NCBI RefSeq assembly: GCF_021341665.1
Contig: NZ_JAJTTH010000006.1
Coordinates: 372,001 to 436,000 of the forward strand
Source of the DNA: Pseudomonas sp. Au-Pse12
GTDB lineage: Bacteria; Pseudomonadota; Gammaproteobacteria; Pseudomonadales; Pseudomonadaceae
Length of the DNA stretch: 64,000 nt
Reading direction: 5' to 3'
The notes beneath the pieces were generated by a model that ran no database searches, had not been told where the DNA came from, and saw only the letters and a program-made list of their open reading frames with translations. Below, piece by piece: positions 8,446 through 16,908 of this stretch (positions within the stretch are counted from its first letter, which is position 1; each line of letters opens with the position of its first letter). Made by a program: the position numbers and the translations under genes.

Positions 8446-8880
8446 TCAAACCAGCAGCAGACGCTCCAGCGCCGCTCGCAACGCGGGCGGAATCGGCACC
8501 GGCTGGTTCGATCCCCGATCCACGAACACATGGACAAAGCGCCCTGCCGCACAAGCGTCCGCTTCCCCCGCCTTGAACACCGCCAACTCGTACTGCACCG
8601 AGCTGTTGCCCAGCTTGCCGACCCGCAGGCCAATCTCGATGCGCTCGGGGAAGGCAATGGAGGCGAAGTAGTCGCAAGCCGAGCTGACCACGAACCCCAC
8701 CACCTCGCCATCATGGATGTCCAGCCCGCCCTGTTCGATCAGGTAGGTATTCACCGCCGTGTCGAAGAAGCTGTAGTAAGTGACGTTGTTCACATGGCCA
8801 TAGACATCGTTGTCATGCCAGCGCGTGATGATCGGCTGGAAGTGACGGTAGTCGCCGCGTTGCGGCATAGGCTCGGACAT
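8446..8880 (-). CDS. Acyl-CoA thioesterase (4-hydroxybenzoyl-CoA thioesterase/YbgC-like)
   Basis: A 144-residue hotdog-fold thioesterase. The signature RWHDNDVYGHVNNVTYYSFFD has the aspartate and HVNN of the 4HBT family, where the aspartate is catalytic. Expected to hydrolyse acyl-CoA in the cytoplasm; the chain specificity cannot be told. The ATG follows GGAGAG. Convergent with the glycine-zipper gene and downstream of recQ on the same strand, 112 bases apart. Confidence 0.88.
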   Translation of the reverse strand: MSEPMPQRGDYRHFQPIITRWHDNDVYGHVNNVTYYSFFDTAVNTYLIEQGGLDIHDGEVVGFVVSSACDYFASIAFPERIEIGLRVGKLGNSSVQYELAVFKAGEADACAAGRFVHVFVDRGSNQPVPIPPALRAALERLLLV

Positions 8881-8992
8881 CAGGGCTCTCTCCCATGGAT
8901 TGCAGGCCAGACGATCGGTTGATCGCCCGGCATTTCACCCCAGGCGGCCGAGCCTGGGCAAACCCTTTTACGTCGATCGCGCCGCCGGACGC

Positions 8993-10927
8993 TCACGCCG
9001 CCAGATGCGTCTCGCACCACTCACGCACGGCGGCGTAAGGGTAGTCCTCCAGCGCCGCGAAACCGGGAATGCTCCGGGCCTTGAGCCGGGTGAACAACGG
9101 CACGCTGATGCCACAGAGGAAACGGGTCAGCCGCTCCGCCCCAGGCCTATCGCCCGTGTGCTGCTGGTGCCTGTGGATAAATTGGCCGCACAGCCCGTCA
9201 AAACTTTTATCCACAAGCGCCGGCAGCGCGGGGGGCTCCGGCAAGCGCGCCACCTGGCCATGGCAAACCGAGCAATGGCCGCAACGCAGCGGCGCCTGCT
9301 GGTCGCCGAAGTACTGCGCCAAGCGATGCCCCAGGCACTCGTCGGTGGCGAACAGCTCGAGCATGGCGTGGATCCGCGCAATCTCGCTGCCCTCGTGGCG
9401 GGTGAAATAGCCGTGCAGGTCCGCGCTCAAGGCCACAGCGTCGAAATCCGTCTGCAGCAAGCTGTAGACCTCGGTCATCTGCTTGCTTTCCAACTCCACC
9501 CAGCCCTTTTCCTGGAAGTAGTCCAGGGCCTTGACCACCCGGTTGCGCGGCGCCTGGTAGTGCTCGTAGAGCGCGTCGAAATTCACCGTGGCCCAGGTCC
9601 GGGCGCGGCTGGAGGTGTTGATCACCGCCTCGACAAAGTCCCGGCGCTCACCGTCGAAACGCGCCAGCAACGCCTGCGGTTCCTCAAGGAGCTTGAAGCG
9701 GTACTCGGCGAAATAGGCGTAGCGCGGAGCGATCAGGCCGCGCAGTTCCAACTGCACCAGCAGGGTCTTGAGCGGCAGCTGGCGAATGTTGCTCTGGTCC
9801 GCCAGGGGGCCAAGCAGGAACTCCCACTGCCCCTCCACCGCGCACGCCTGCAAGTCCTCCAGCACACAGCGGATGCCGCTCAATTCCGGGGTGTCGCCGT
9901 AGACGAAATTCTCCAGCACGTTGAGGCTGTCGCGGTTGGCCAGCACCAGGCAATCCGCAGGCTGGCCGTCGCGCCCGGCGCGGCCGATTTCCTGGCTGTA
10001 GTTCTCGATGGACTTGGGCAGGTCGAAGTGCACCACGTTGCGGATGTCACTCTTGTCGATGCCCATACCGAAGGCGATGGTGGCGACGATGCAGTGGCTG
10101 CGCCCATCCATGAACCGCCGCTGGATCGACTCGCGCTGCTCGTGGGGCAGGCCGGCGTGATAGGCCTCGGCGGCGATGCCCTCGCGGCTCAGGTGCTCGG
10201 CGATCTGCTCGGCGGTTTTTTGCAGGGTCACGTAGACAATGCTCGGCTGCCCGGCCCGAGCACTCATCCACTGCACCAGGCGTCGACGCTTGTCGGCGCC
10301 ACGTACCGGCTCCACCAACAGGTTGAGGTTGGGCCGGTAGAAGCCGGTGGTCACCACATCCTGCGGGACGATGGCGAACTTGGCCTGCATGTCGGCAATC
10401 ACCTTGGGCGTGGCCGTGGCCGTCAGCAGCAGGGCTTGGGGAATATTGAACTGGCGCTGGTAGTCCGGCAGCTTCAGGTAATCGGGGCGGAAGTTGTGGC
10501 CCCACTCGGAAATGCAGTGCGCCTCGTCCACCACCAGCAGGGAAATCGGCACCTGCTGCAGGAAGTTGCGAAAGCGCTCGTTCTTCAACCGTTCCACCGA
10601 GATCATCAGGATCTTCAGTTCCCCGGAACGGGCGCGGGCCATGACCTCGTTGGCTTCATCCCGGCCCTGGGCCGAGTCGATGCTGGCGGCGGCAACACCG
10701 TGGCGCTGGAGGAACGCCAACTGGTCCTGCATCAACGCCAGCAGCGGCGAGACCACCAGGGTCAGGTGCGGCAGCAGCAAGGCCGGCAACTGATAGCACA
10801 GCGACTTGCCCGAGCCGGTGGGAAAGATCGCCGCTGCCGAACGCCCGGCCAGCACCGCGCTGACCGCGGCCTCCTGGCCCGGACGAAACTGTGGATAACC
10901 GAAGACCTGTTCCAGGGTGCTGTGCAT
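8993..10927 (-). CDS. recQ: RecQ-family ATP-dependent DNA helicase
   Basis: A 644-residue 3'-5' DNA helicase of the RecQ family. Walker A is FPTGSGKS near residue 35, the DEAH box VVDEAHCISEWGHNFRP near residue 133, and helicase motifs V-VI include GMGIDKSDIRNVVHFDLP and QEIGRAGRDG. Behind the helicase core is a winged-helix-like stretch and a cysteine cluster (CGHCSVC) that probably binds zinc. I see no HRDC domain, so it differs in its tail from E. coli RecQ. ATG at 10927 is preceded by AAGGAG at good spacing; the longer frame adds 19 unlikely residues. Confidence 0.9.
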   Translation of the reverse strand: MHSTLEQVFGYPQFRPGQEAAVSAVLAGRSAAAIFPTGSGKSLCYQLPALLLPHLTLVVSPLLALMQDQLAFLQRHGVAAASIDSAQGRDEANEVMARARSGELKILMISVERLKNERFRNFLQQVPISLLVVDEAHCISEWGHNFRPDYLKLPDYQRQFNIPQALLLTATATPKVIADMQAKFAIVPQDVVTTGFYRPNLNLLVEPVRGADKRRRLVQWMSARAGQPSIVYVTLQKTAEQIAEHLSREGIAAEAYHAGLPHEQRESIQRRFMDGRSHCIVATIAFGMGIDKSDIRNVVHFDLPKSIENYSQEIGRAGRDGQPADCLVLANRDSLNVLENFVYGDTPELSGIRCVLEDLQACAVEGQWEFLLGPLADQSNIRQLPLKTLLVQLELRGLIAPRYAYFAEYRFKLLEEPQALLARFDGERRDFVEAVINTSSRARTWATVNFDALYEHYQAPRNRVVKALDYFQEKGWVELESKQMTEVYSLLQTDFDAVALSADLHGYFTRHEGSEIARIHAMLELFATDECLGHRLAQYFGDQQAPLRCGHCSVCHGQVARLPEPPALPALVDKSFDGLCGQFIHRHQQHTGDRPGAERLTRFLCGISVPLFTRLKARSIPGFAALEDYPYAAVREWCETHLAA

Positions 10928-11056
10928 GAGGGTCACTCCTTGGACCGCTGACCTGCCTTGAAGACTAGCGGGGCAGATCGGCAAGGCCAGAAAAGGTCGG
11001 GGAAAAAGAGCTACCGGATGCTACCGCGAGCAAGACATTCAACGGCGGCCCCGATG

Positions 11057-11080
11057 CAGGAACCGGCTTGCCGGCGAAGG
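11057..11080. repeat. REP element, family A
   Basis: GCCGGCTTGCCGGC-type palindrome (AACCGGCTTGCCGGCGAAGG) between the polysaccharide deacetylase stop and the recQ start. An imperfect copy of the family at 1231 and 20455. Confidence 0.6.
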
Positions 11081-11090
11081 TCGCCAACCG

Positions 11091-12221
11091 CTAACGCAGG
11101 CTCCGGCAATCCAGCCACTGCACGCCGTTGTGCTGATTGGCCTTGAGCAGCGCTGGCACCGCTTGAGCTGCCTTGGCGTGCGTGTCATGAAACAGGACGA
11201 TGCCACGCCGCCAGAGCAGCATCAGCGTCTGCACCCGCTGCGCGGCCGCCTCGGCGCTGACCTTCTTGCTCCAGTCCTGGGAGTCGATGTTCCACAGCAT
11301 CAGGCGCAGCTCCTGGGCCTTGAAGAACCCGGCACTGTCGCTGCGACGCTGCCCGTAGGGCGGACGGAATATCGGCAGGTACTCATGGGTCAACGTGCGG
11401 TTGGCCAGGTTGGCGCTGCGGATCACCGAACCCTGCCATTCGCTCCAGGAGGAGTGGGACTTGTGCTCCCAGCCATGTACGCCCACGCACTGACCGTCGT
11501 ACAACTCGCGCATTTGCCCGGCAGACGATTGACCCAGGCGCGCCTGAAACGAGTCCCCCAGGACAAAGAAAAGGCTGTGCAGATCGTAGGTGCGCAACTC
11601 ATCGATCAACTGATCCGTGCGCCCGTCGCGAATGCTCGGGCCATCATCAAAGGTCAGCAGGAACTGCCGGTCCGCCAGTTCGTCACCCAATTGCTCGGCC
11701 GGGTCCATGCGCTGGATCTCGCTGCTGACAGAGGGAAACAAGGCGGCCAGGCGCAGTTGCTCATTCAGGTACTGCCGATGGAACAGCGTACTGGCCTCGG
11801 CCCAGGCGGCGTAGGAGGCCTTGCTCCCGCCGGTGAAACTGGCGACCAGCTGGCGCAGTTCGCCGAGGTTGCGCACAGGCAGGCAGAACGGTTCGGCCTC
11901 ACAGTCCTGGCTGGCCAGTTGGTAGTTGCCCAGCAGCTGTTCCCAGAAGCGCTGGCGCACCTGATTGAGCGACTTGAGGTCCAGTTGGCGAACCCCGAGC
12001 TGTTGCTTCAAGGCCTTTTCATCCAGGGTTTCGCTGGCCAGCAAGGCCTTGCCGAACATCAGAATCTCGCCCCGTGAGGCGGTGTCGAAATCCACGGAGC
12101 TGGTCAGCGGAGTCGGCCAGCCGCTGCGGTCGATGGTGGCGAACACCAGAGGCCCGGCCGCCTGGGCCACCCCCGTGCTCAGACACAACGCCAGCAACCA
12201 GGGGAAAACACGAATTCGCAT
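11091..12221 (-). CDS. Exported polysaccharide deacetylase (NodB domain)
   Basis: A 376-residue carbohydrate esterase family 4 protein. After a signal peptide (MRIRVFPWLLALCLSTGVAQA) and about 170 residues of unassigned sequence comes a NodB domain in which every motif is intact: TFDDGP, the zinc histidines in HGWEHKSH, RPPYG, LWNIDSQDW and GIVLFHD. Such enzymes remove N-acetyl groups from amino-sugar polymers in the envelope; the polymer is unknown. The ATG at 12221 is preceded by GGAGG seven bases away and starts the signal peptide, so the longer frame is rejected. Confidence 0.9.
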   Translation of the reverse strand: MRIRVFPWLLALCLSTGVAQAAGPLVFATIDRSGWPTPLTSSVDFDTASRGEILMFGKALLASETLDEKALKQQLGVRQLDLKSLNQVRQRFWEQLLGNYQLASQDCEAEPFCLPVRNLGELRQLVASFTGGSKASYAAWAEASTLFHRQYLNEQLRLAALFPSVSSEIQRMDPAEQLGDELADRQFLLTFDDGPSIRDGRTDQLIDELRTYDLHSLFFVLGDSFQARLGQSSAGQMRELYDGQCVGVHGWEHKSHSSWSEWQGSVIRSANLANRTLTHEYLPIFRPPYGQRRSDSAGFFKAQELRLMLWNIDSQDWSKKVSAEAAAQRVQTLMLLWRRGIVLFHDTHAKAAQAVPALLKANQHNGVQWLDCRSLR

Positions 12222-12288
12222 ACCAACCTCCATAAATGCACAACGCGCCACTGCCGGCGCGTTGTGGAGATAACTTCTGCCTGTGTGA

Positions 12289-13443
12289 TCAGCGGTTCTG
12301 CAGCCGCTCTATGGCCTTGTCGTACACCGGGTTGGCCTTCTGCTCCCGCGCCTTGCGGTAGTGCTCCAGCGCCGTGGCCAACTGCCCGGCATCCTCGTAG
12401 ATGCGCGCCATGTCGTAGTAGGCGCTGGCGCGTACGGTGGCCGCCGAAGGACCGCTGGCCAGAGCGATTGCCTGGCGATCGGCGACGATGGCTTCGTCGG
12501 GGCGGCTGTGCTTGCGGCTGGCCAGGGCCAGGTTGCTGTAGGCCTGGGCATAGCCGGGATCAAGCTCGATGGCTTCGCGGTAATAGACGGTCGCGCCACC
12601 GAAGTCGCCCTTGCGGTAGGACGCTTCGCCTTTCTGGTTGAGGCTTCTGGCATCCACCGGCCCCTCGTCCTTGGCCAGCACCGCATCGATGGGCTTGGCA
12701 TTCTCCAGCAACGGATCGAGCTCGCCCATCCGCGCCTCCACCTCCTGGTTGCCCTGCAGCACCCGATCGATGTCCTGCAACTGGCCCTCAGCCGTCAGAC
12801 GAAACACCACCCACAGGTTGCCCTGGCGGTTCTGCGGCACCCGGTAGCTGCGCATCAGCGTCGGGCCTCTATAGACAAAGACCTGCGCCTGGCTGCGGCC
12901 CAGGCGCAACGATTCGGGGTTATTGCCATGGGTGAAATCGTGCACGGCATACACGTAGGCATCGCCCGGCACAGGCTGTTCGATGGTGAGGGTTTCCGGC
13001 CCGCTGCTGTCGCTGCTGTCCACATTCATTCGCGCGCCGGGCCCGGTGCCCGTGGCGTAATACAGCAGCCGGTGGGGATAGCTCAAATACGCGTCCAGGT
13101 CTTCCCCCGGCGCGCTCCAGCTCAGCACCACGCGCAGGCTTTGCGGATCCTTGAGCACCGGGCTCATGGCGAAGCTCAGCCCCTGGCACGGGCACTTGGC
13201 CCGCAGGTCGGCATAACCGAGCTTGCGGATCAGCAGTTCACTGCCCCCTGAGTCGGCGGCATCCAGGGTCACTCGCCCCTGGGCGTCGGTACGCCCGGAA
13301 GCCTGCCCCAACTGCACCTCGGCATCGGCGAGCACAGCGCCCTTGGCCACTGCGTCCAGCACCTGGATCGACAACGACTGAGCCTGTACCGGGCTCATCA
13401 GCATCCCTAGCCACAACAACGCCGCCAGGCGGAAAACAGCCAT
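12289..13443 (-). CDS. Exported DUF2135 and TPR-repeat protein (YfaP-like)
   Basis: A 384-residue secreted or periplasmic protein: signal peptide (MAVFRLAALLWLGMLMSPVQA), an Ig-like carboxypeptidase-regulatory segment, a DUF2135 domain (LRVVLSWSAPGEDLDAYLSY to about residue 230) and two or three TPR repeats at the C-terminus (GEASYRKGDFGGATVYYREA; PGYAQAYSNLALASRKHSRP). DUF2135 occurs in YfaP and related surface proteins of unknown role. It lies 67 bases upstream of the deacetylase on the same strand, so both may serve the same envelope task. Confidence 0.8.
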   Translation of the reverse strand: MAVFRLAALLWLGMLMSPVQAQSLSIQVLDAVAKGAVLADAEVQLGQASGRTDAQGRVTLDAADSGGSELLIRKLGYADLRAKCPCQGLSFAMSPVLKDPQSLRVVLSWSAPGEDLDAYLSYPHRLLYYATGTGPGARMNVDSSDSSGPETLTIEQPVPGDAYVYAVHDFTHGNNPESLRLGRSQAQVFVYRGPTLMRSYRVPQNRQGNLWVVFRLTAEGQLQDIDRVLQGNQEVEARMGELDPLLENAKPIDAVLAKDEGPVDARSLNQKGEASYRKGDFGGATVYYREAIELDPGYAQAYSNLALASRKHSRPDEAIVADRQAIALASGPSAATVRASAYYDMARIYEDAGQLATALEHYRKAREQKANPVYDKAIERLQNR

Positions 13444-13676
13444 AACAAAATCCCTGTAGACAAAGAGGGCAGGAGCTCTGCCCCGCCCCACCAATCAGCG
13501 GCGAACCATACACAGTTTTGCCCGCCAATGCTCGGCCCGAATCCGTGAAATGCAGCGCCAAGTGAACGCCTCAACCACTGGCCACGACGCTCCCGGACGT
13601 CCCGGCGAGCACTTGCAAGCCGAGCCTCGAATCGCCTTACACTGCACCCCCTAGAAACGCCAAGTGAACCCCGACC

Positions 13677-14030
13677 ATGCAACTGGCCCCCGACTTTCCC
13701 GACGACGCCATCATGCGCCAGCTGATGCAGCTGCTGCATGAGGAAATCGGCCTGCCCGAACGCAAGACTCTTCGCCTTAGCACCGCGATCAATCTCGACC
13801 TGGGCTGCGACGGCGCCGATGCCCGGCATTTGCTGCAGGCCCTGGAAGAGCAGTTCGCTCTCGATTTTGTCGATTTCGACAGCTATCGCTACTTCCAGCC
13901 CGACGGCTTCGACCCGTTCCAGAAACGCCGGGCCAAGGGCCGGGGCGACAAGGTGCCGCTGACCATCGGCATGCTGTACCAGGCGATCAAGCAACAGCGC
14001 TGGGACACCCAGGCGCTGGAAGCGCTCTAA
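13677..14030 (+). CDS. DUF1493 protein, acyl-carrier-like but without the phosphopantetheine serine
   Basis: A 117-residue protein of the DUF1493 family. Residues 41-60 (DLGCDGADARHLLQALEEQF) can be laid over the acyl-carrier-protein signature [20 protein letters not shown], but the serine that carries 4'-phosphopantetheine is replaced by Gly46. The next segment, LDFVDFDSYRYF, also follows ACP helix patterning. It should therefore fold like an ACP yet be unable to carry an acyl chain. No fatty-acid or polyketide gene is nearby. The role is unknown. Confidence 0.7.
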   Translation: MQLAPDFPDDAIMRQLMQLLHEEIGLPERKTLRLSTAINLDLGCDGADARHLLQALEEQFALDFVDFDSYRYFQPDGFDPFQKRRAKGRGDKVPLTIGMLYQAIKQQRWDTQALEAL

Positions 14031-14165
14031 CCCCGGCAGGGTCAAATCCACCCTCGGAAAACATCCGCAGCAGCGGCCTGCCCAGCCCTGGAGCGAACTG
14101 GCGCATCTGCAATCAAGTGCTAATATTCTGGCAGTTTCTGTTAAAAAACCCAGGAATAATGGCAC

Positions 14166-14660
14166 ATGTCTAAGAAAACCGCCCCACTCCTGCCCGCCAC
14201 AGGCAAGCTGCTCGATGCCTTTGGCGAACGCCTGAAACTGGCTCGCCTGCGGCGCAAGCTGACCGCCAAGCAAGTGGCCGAACGCGCAGGCATGTCACTG
14301 ACCACCTTGCGCTCCCTGGAGTCTGGCGGGTCCGGCGTGACCATGGGTGCCTACCTGTCGGTGATGCAGGTGCTGGGGCTGGAAAGGGACCTGGAGCAAC
14401 TGGCAGCCCGCGACGAGCTGGGCCGCCAGTTGCAAGATGCCCGACTCTTGCCGGGAGACAGCAACGCGCCAGGCAAAACGCGCCGGGCCCCCAGCCGGCG
14501 TTCGGCCAAGGCGCCTGCTGCCGGCCTGACGCTGCATGAAGCCGCGGCCGAGCCGATCCCCCCAGCCCCGCCCTCGGCTGACTTCCCGATCAATACCCAG
14601 TCGCTGAGCAGCCTGCTACAGCCCGCGAAGAAGCCGGCGCCAAGGATGGACGAGCCATGA
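14166..14660 (+). CDS. HipB-type antitoxin: XRE-family HTH protein
   Basis: A 164-residue protein whose first 80 residues form an XRE helix-turn-helix (FGERLKLARLRRKLTAKQVA ... GMSLTTLRSLESGGSGVTMG). The rest is a low-complexity Pro/Ala-rich tail, long compared with E. coli HipB (88 residues). It overlaps the HipA-type gene by ATGA, which with the gene order argues for an antitoxin that also represses its own operon. CAGGAA provides the ribosome site. The start region is AT-rich compared with its neighbours. Confidence 0.85.
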   Translation: MSKKTAPLLPATGKLLDAFGERLKLARLRRKLTAKQVAERAGMSLTTLRSLESGGSGVTMGAYLSVMQVLGLERDLEQLAARDELGRQLQDARLLPGDSNAPGKTRRAPSRRSAKAPAAGLTLHEAAAEPIPPAPPSADFPINTQSLSSLLQPAKKPAPRMDEP

Positions 14661-15928
14661 CCCTGATCGCCGTCTATGCCGACTGGCAATCCTTGGGCGG
14701 GCCAAGGCGCTTGGGCTGGCTGCATGTCAGGACGGTCCGCGCTGCCAGTGTCTTCGAGTTCGAATATGACCCCGCGGCGCTGCTCGATCCCGAGCTGACC
14801 AGCATTGCCCTGGACCCGCGCATCGGGCGATTCGCCGGCCGGCAATTCAGCGGCCAGCAGCAAAACCGCTTTGGCGTGTTTGCCGACTCCAGCCCCGATC
14901 GCTGGGGCCATCTGCTGATGCAACGCCGGCTGGAACGGGACATCCGCGAAGGCCTGACGCCCGCCGGCACCCGCCTGCAGGACGCCGACCTGCTGCTGGG
15001 GGTGCACGATCTGTATCGCGTCGGCGCCCTGCGCTATCGCCTTGATGACCAAGGCCCGTTCCTGGATGACCGCGACGGCCTCGCGGCGCCGCCCTTCGTC
15101 GAGCTGCGCGCCCTGGAACAGGCCAGCCGCGCCCTGGAAAACGATCCGCACAACACTTCCGCCGACGGCGGCCAATGGTTGCGCATGCTGATCGCCCCGG
15201 GTGGATCGCTGGGTGGCGCCCGCCCCAAGGCCAGCGTCGCCGACGACAAGGGCCACCTGTGGATCGCCAAGTTTCCCAGCGTCCGCGACGAGCATGACGT
15301 CGGCGCCTGGGAGATGCTGGTCAACGCCCTGGCCAGCCACTGCGGGTTGCGGGTTCCCGGGGCCATGGCGCAACGCTTCGCCAGCGACCAGCACTGCTTC
15401 ATGATCAAGCGTTTCGACCGTACCGAAGCGGGTGGCCGACTGCACTTTGCCTCGGCCATGACCCTCACCGATCGCAGTGACAGCGACGACGCCTCCACCG
15501 GCGCCAGCTACCTGGAACTGGCCGAAGTGCTGATCGCCCACGGCGCGCAGACCCGTGCCGACCTGCGTGAGCTGTGGTCGCGCATGGTCTTCAACCTGCT
15601 GGTGTCCAACAGCGACGACCACCTGCGCAACCATGGCTTCATGTTTGAACCCGGACGCGGCTGGCGCCTGTCCCCGGCCTACGACATGAACCCCTGCGCC
15701 CACGCCAACGGGCTGAAACTCAACATCAGCGAAGCCGACAATGCGCTGGACCTTGAACTGGCACGGGAAGTAGCGGCATATTTCCGCCTCGGTCGTGCAG
15801 AGGCGGAAGGCATCATCGAACACTGCCAGAGCGTGGTTCGCCAATGGCCCACCCTGGCCCAGGCCCTGGGGCTGTCCCGGCGTGAACAAGAACGCATGGC
15901 GTCGGCGTTTCGACTCGCACAGCAGTAA
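14657..15928 (+). CDS. HipA-type serine/threonine kinase toxin
   Basis: A 423-residue HipA-family kinase. An N-terminal HipA_N segment covers about residues 1-140. The kinase part has a glycine-rich loop SLGGARPKA at 184-192, a lysine in IAKFPS (Lys205), the SNSDDHLRNHGF catalytic loop at 317-328 with Asp320 in the position of E. coli Asp309, and PAYD with Asp343 in place of E. coli Asp332. All key residues are present, so it is probably active. E. coli HipA inactivates glutamyl-tRNA synthetase; the target here is not known. Translationally coupled to the upstream antitoxin. Confidence 0.88.
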   Translation: MTLIAVYADWQSLGGPRRLGWLHVRTVRAASVFEFEYDPAALLDPELTSIALDPRIGRFAGRQFSGQQQNRFGVFADSSPDRWGHLLMQRRLERDIREGLTPAGTRLQDADLLLGVHDLYRVGALRYRLDDQGPFLDDRDGLAAPPFVELRALEQASRALENDPHNTSADGGQWLRMLIAPGGSLGGARPKASVADDKGHLWIAKFPSVRDEHDVGAWEMLVNALASHCGLRVPGAMAQRFASDQHCFMIKRFDRTEAGGRLHFASAMTLTDRSDSDDASTGASYLELAEVLIAHGAQTRADLRELWSRMVFNLLVSNSDDHLRNHGFMFEPGRGWRLSPAYDMNPCAHANGLKLNISEADNALDLELAREVAAYFRLGRAEAEGIIEHCQSVVRQWPTLAQALGLSRREQERMASAFRLAQQ

Positions 15929-15978
15929 ACAGCGCGGCTGTTGGACTCCTCCAACCCGTCAATCGACAAGGACAGTCA

Positions 15979-16845
15979 GTGGACGTATTGATGGGCTTGC
16001 TCGCCGCCCTGCTCTGGGGCGGCACCGATTTCCTCGTGGGGCTCAACGTCCGCGCCGTGGGCGTGAAACGTGCGGTGTTCTTCAGCCAGAGCCTGGGGTT
16101 CACCCTGATGAGCCTGCTGCTGGTGATCTTTCCGGCCATCCTCTACAAGGCCATGGCCGCGCCCGCGCAAGTCTGGCTGATGGGCGTGGTCGCCGCGGCC
16201 TTTACCGTCTCCGGCGCCCTGGCCCTGGGCAAGGCGTTCTCCCTGGGCAAGGCCTCCATCGTCGCCCCATTGGTGACCTCCTACGGCGTGGTCACCACCC
16301 TGCTGTCCTGGGCCAGCGGCGAACAGATCAGCCTGCTGCAACTGCTGTGCATCCTCGTGTGCGTGATCGGCGTGATCCTCTCCAGCCTGCACTCGGATCC
16401 CAAGCTGCCCCACAGCACCGCCGCCGGCCGCTCGATCTTCTTCGCCCTGCTCTCGGCCGTTCTGTATGGCACCAGCTTCTGGCTGCAGGGCCGCTACACC
16501 CTGCCGCAACTGGGGCCGATCAGCATGCTCTGGCTGGGTTACGCCGTGGGCAGCGGGGTGATGCTGCTGATGGTGCTGAAAGTCGCGGACGGGCTGAAGA
16601 TCCCGCCGCTGAAAAACTGCGGTCTGCTGGCCTCCACCAGCCTGATGAACCTCGGCGCCTTCTTCGCCTTTTCCTGGGGCGCCATGAGCGGCTCGGTGTC
16701 GGTGGTGACGGTGATCAGTACGCTGTCCGGCGGCATTGCTGCGGTGCTGGGCTATGTGTTCTTCAAGGAGCGGCTGACGGCGGTGCAAGTGACCGGGGTG
16801 GTGCTGGTGTTGCTGGGGGCGTTGGTGCTGCACTTGAAGGCGTGA
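15979..16845 (+). CDS. EamA/DMT-family transporter
   Basis: A 288-residue inner-membrane protein with about ten hydrophobic segments and the two-fold repeat of EamA permeases (first repeat from LLAALLWGGTDFLVGL, second from FFALLSAVLYGTSFW). It starts with GTG after AAGGACAGTCA. Substrate unknown; members export or import metabolites and amino acids. A bidirectional terminator follows. Confidence 0.85.
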   Translation: MDVLMGLLAALLWGGTDFLVGLNVRAVGVKRAVFFSQSLGFTLMSLLLVIFPAILYKAMAAPAQVWLMGVVAAAFTVSGALALGKAFSLGKASIVAPLVTSYGVVTTLLSWASGEQISLLQLLCILVCVIGVILSSLHSDPKLPHSTAAGRSIFFALLSAVLYGTSFWLQGRYTLPQLGPISMLWLGYAVGSGVMLLMVLKVADGLKIPPLKNCGLLASTSLMNLGAFFAFSWGAMSGSVSVVTVISTLSGGIAAVLGYVFFKERLTAVQVTGVVLVLLGALVLHLKA

Positions 16846-16863
16846 GGCCTTTCTGTAGCCCAC

Positions 16864-16892
16864 AAAAAAGCCGCCCCGAAGGGCGGCTTTTT
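16864..16892. terminator. Bidirectional rho-independent terminator
   Basis: GCCGCCC, a CGAA loop and GGGCGGC, flanked by A6 on the left and T5 on the right. It sits between two convergent genes and can stop both the DMT transporter and pckA. Confidence 0.92.
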
Positions 16893-16908
16893 CATTGCAG
16901 GTCGAAGC

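Noticed and set aside
8900..10951. Plus-strand open frame of 683 codons opposite recQ
   Set aside because: Antisense shadow of the helicase gene with no recognisable motif.
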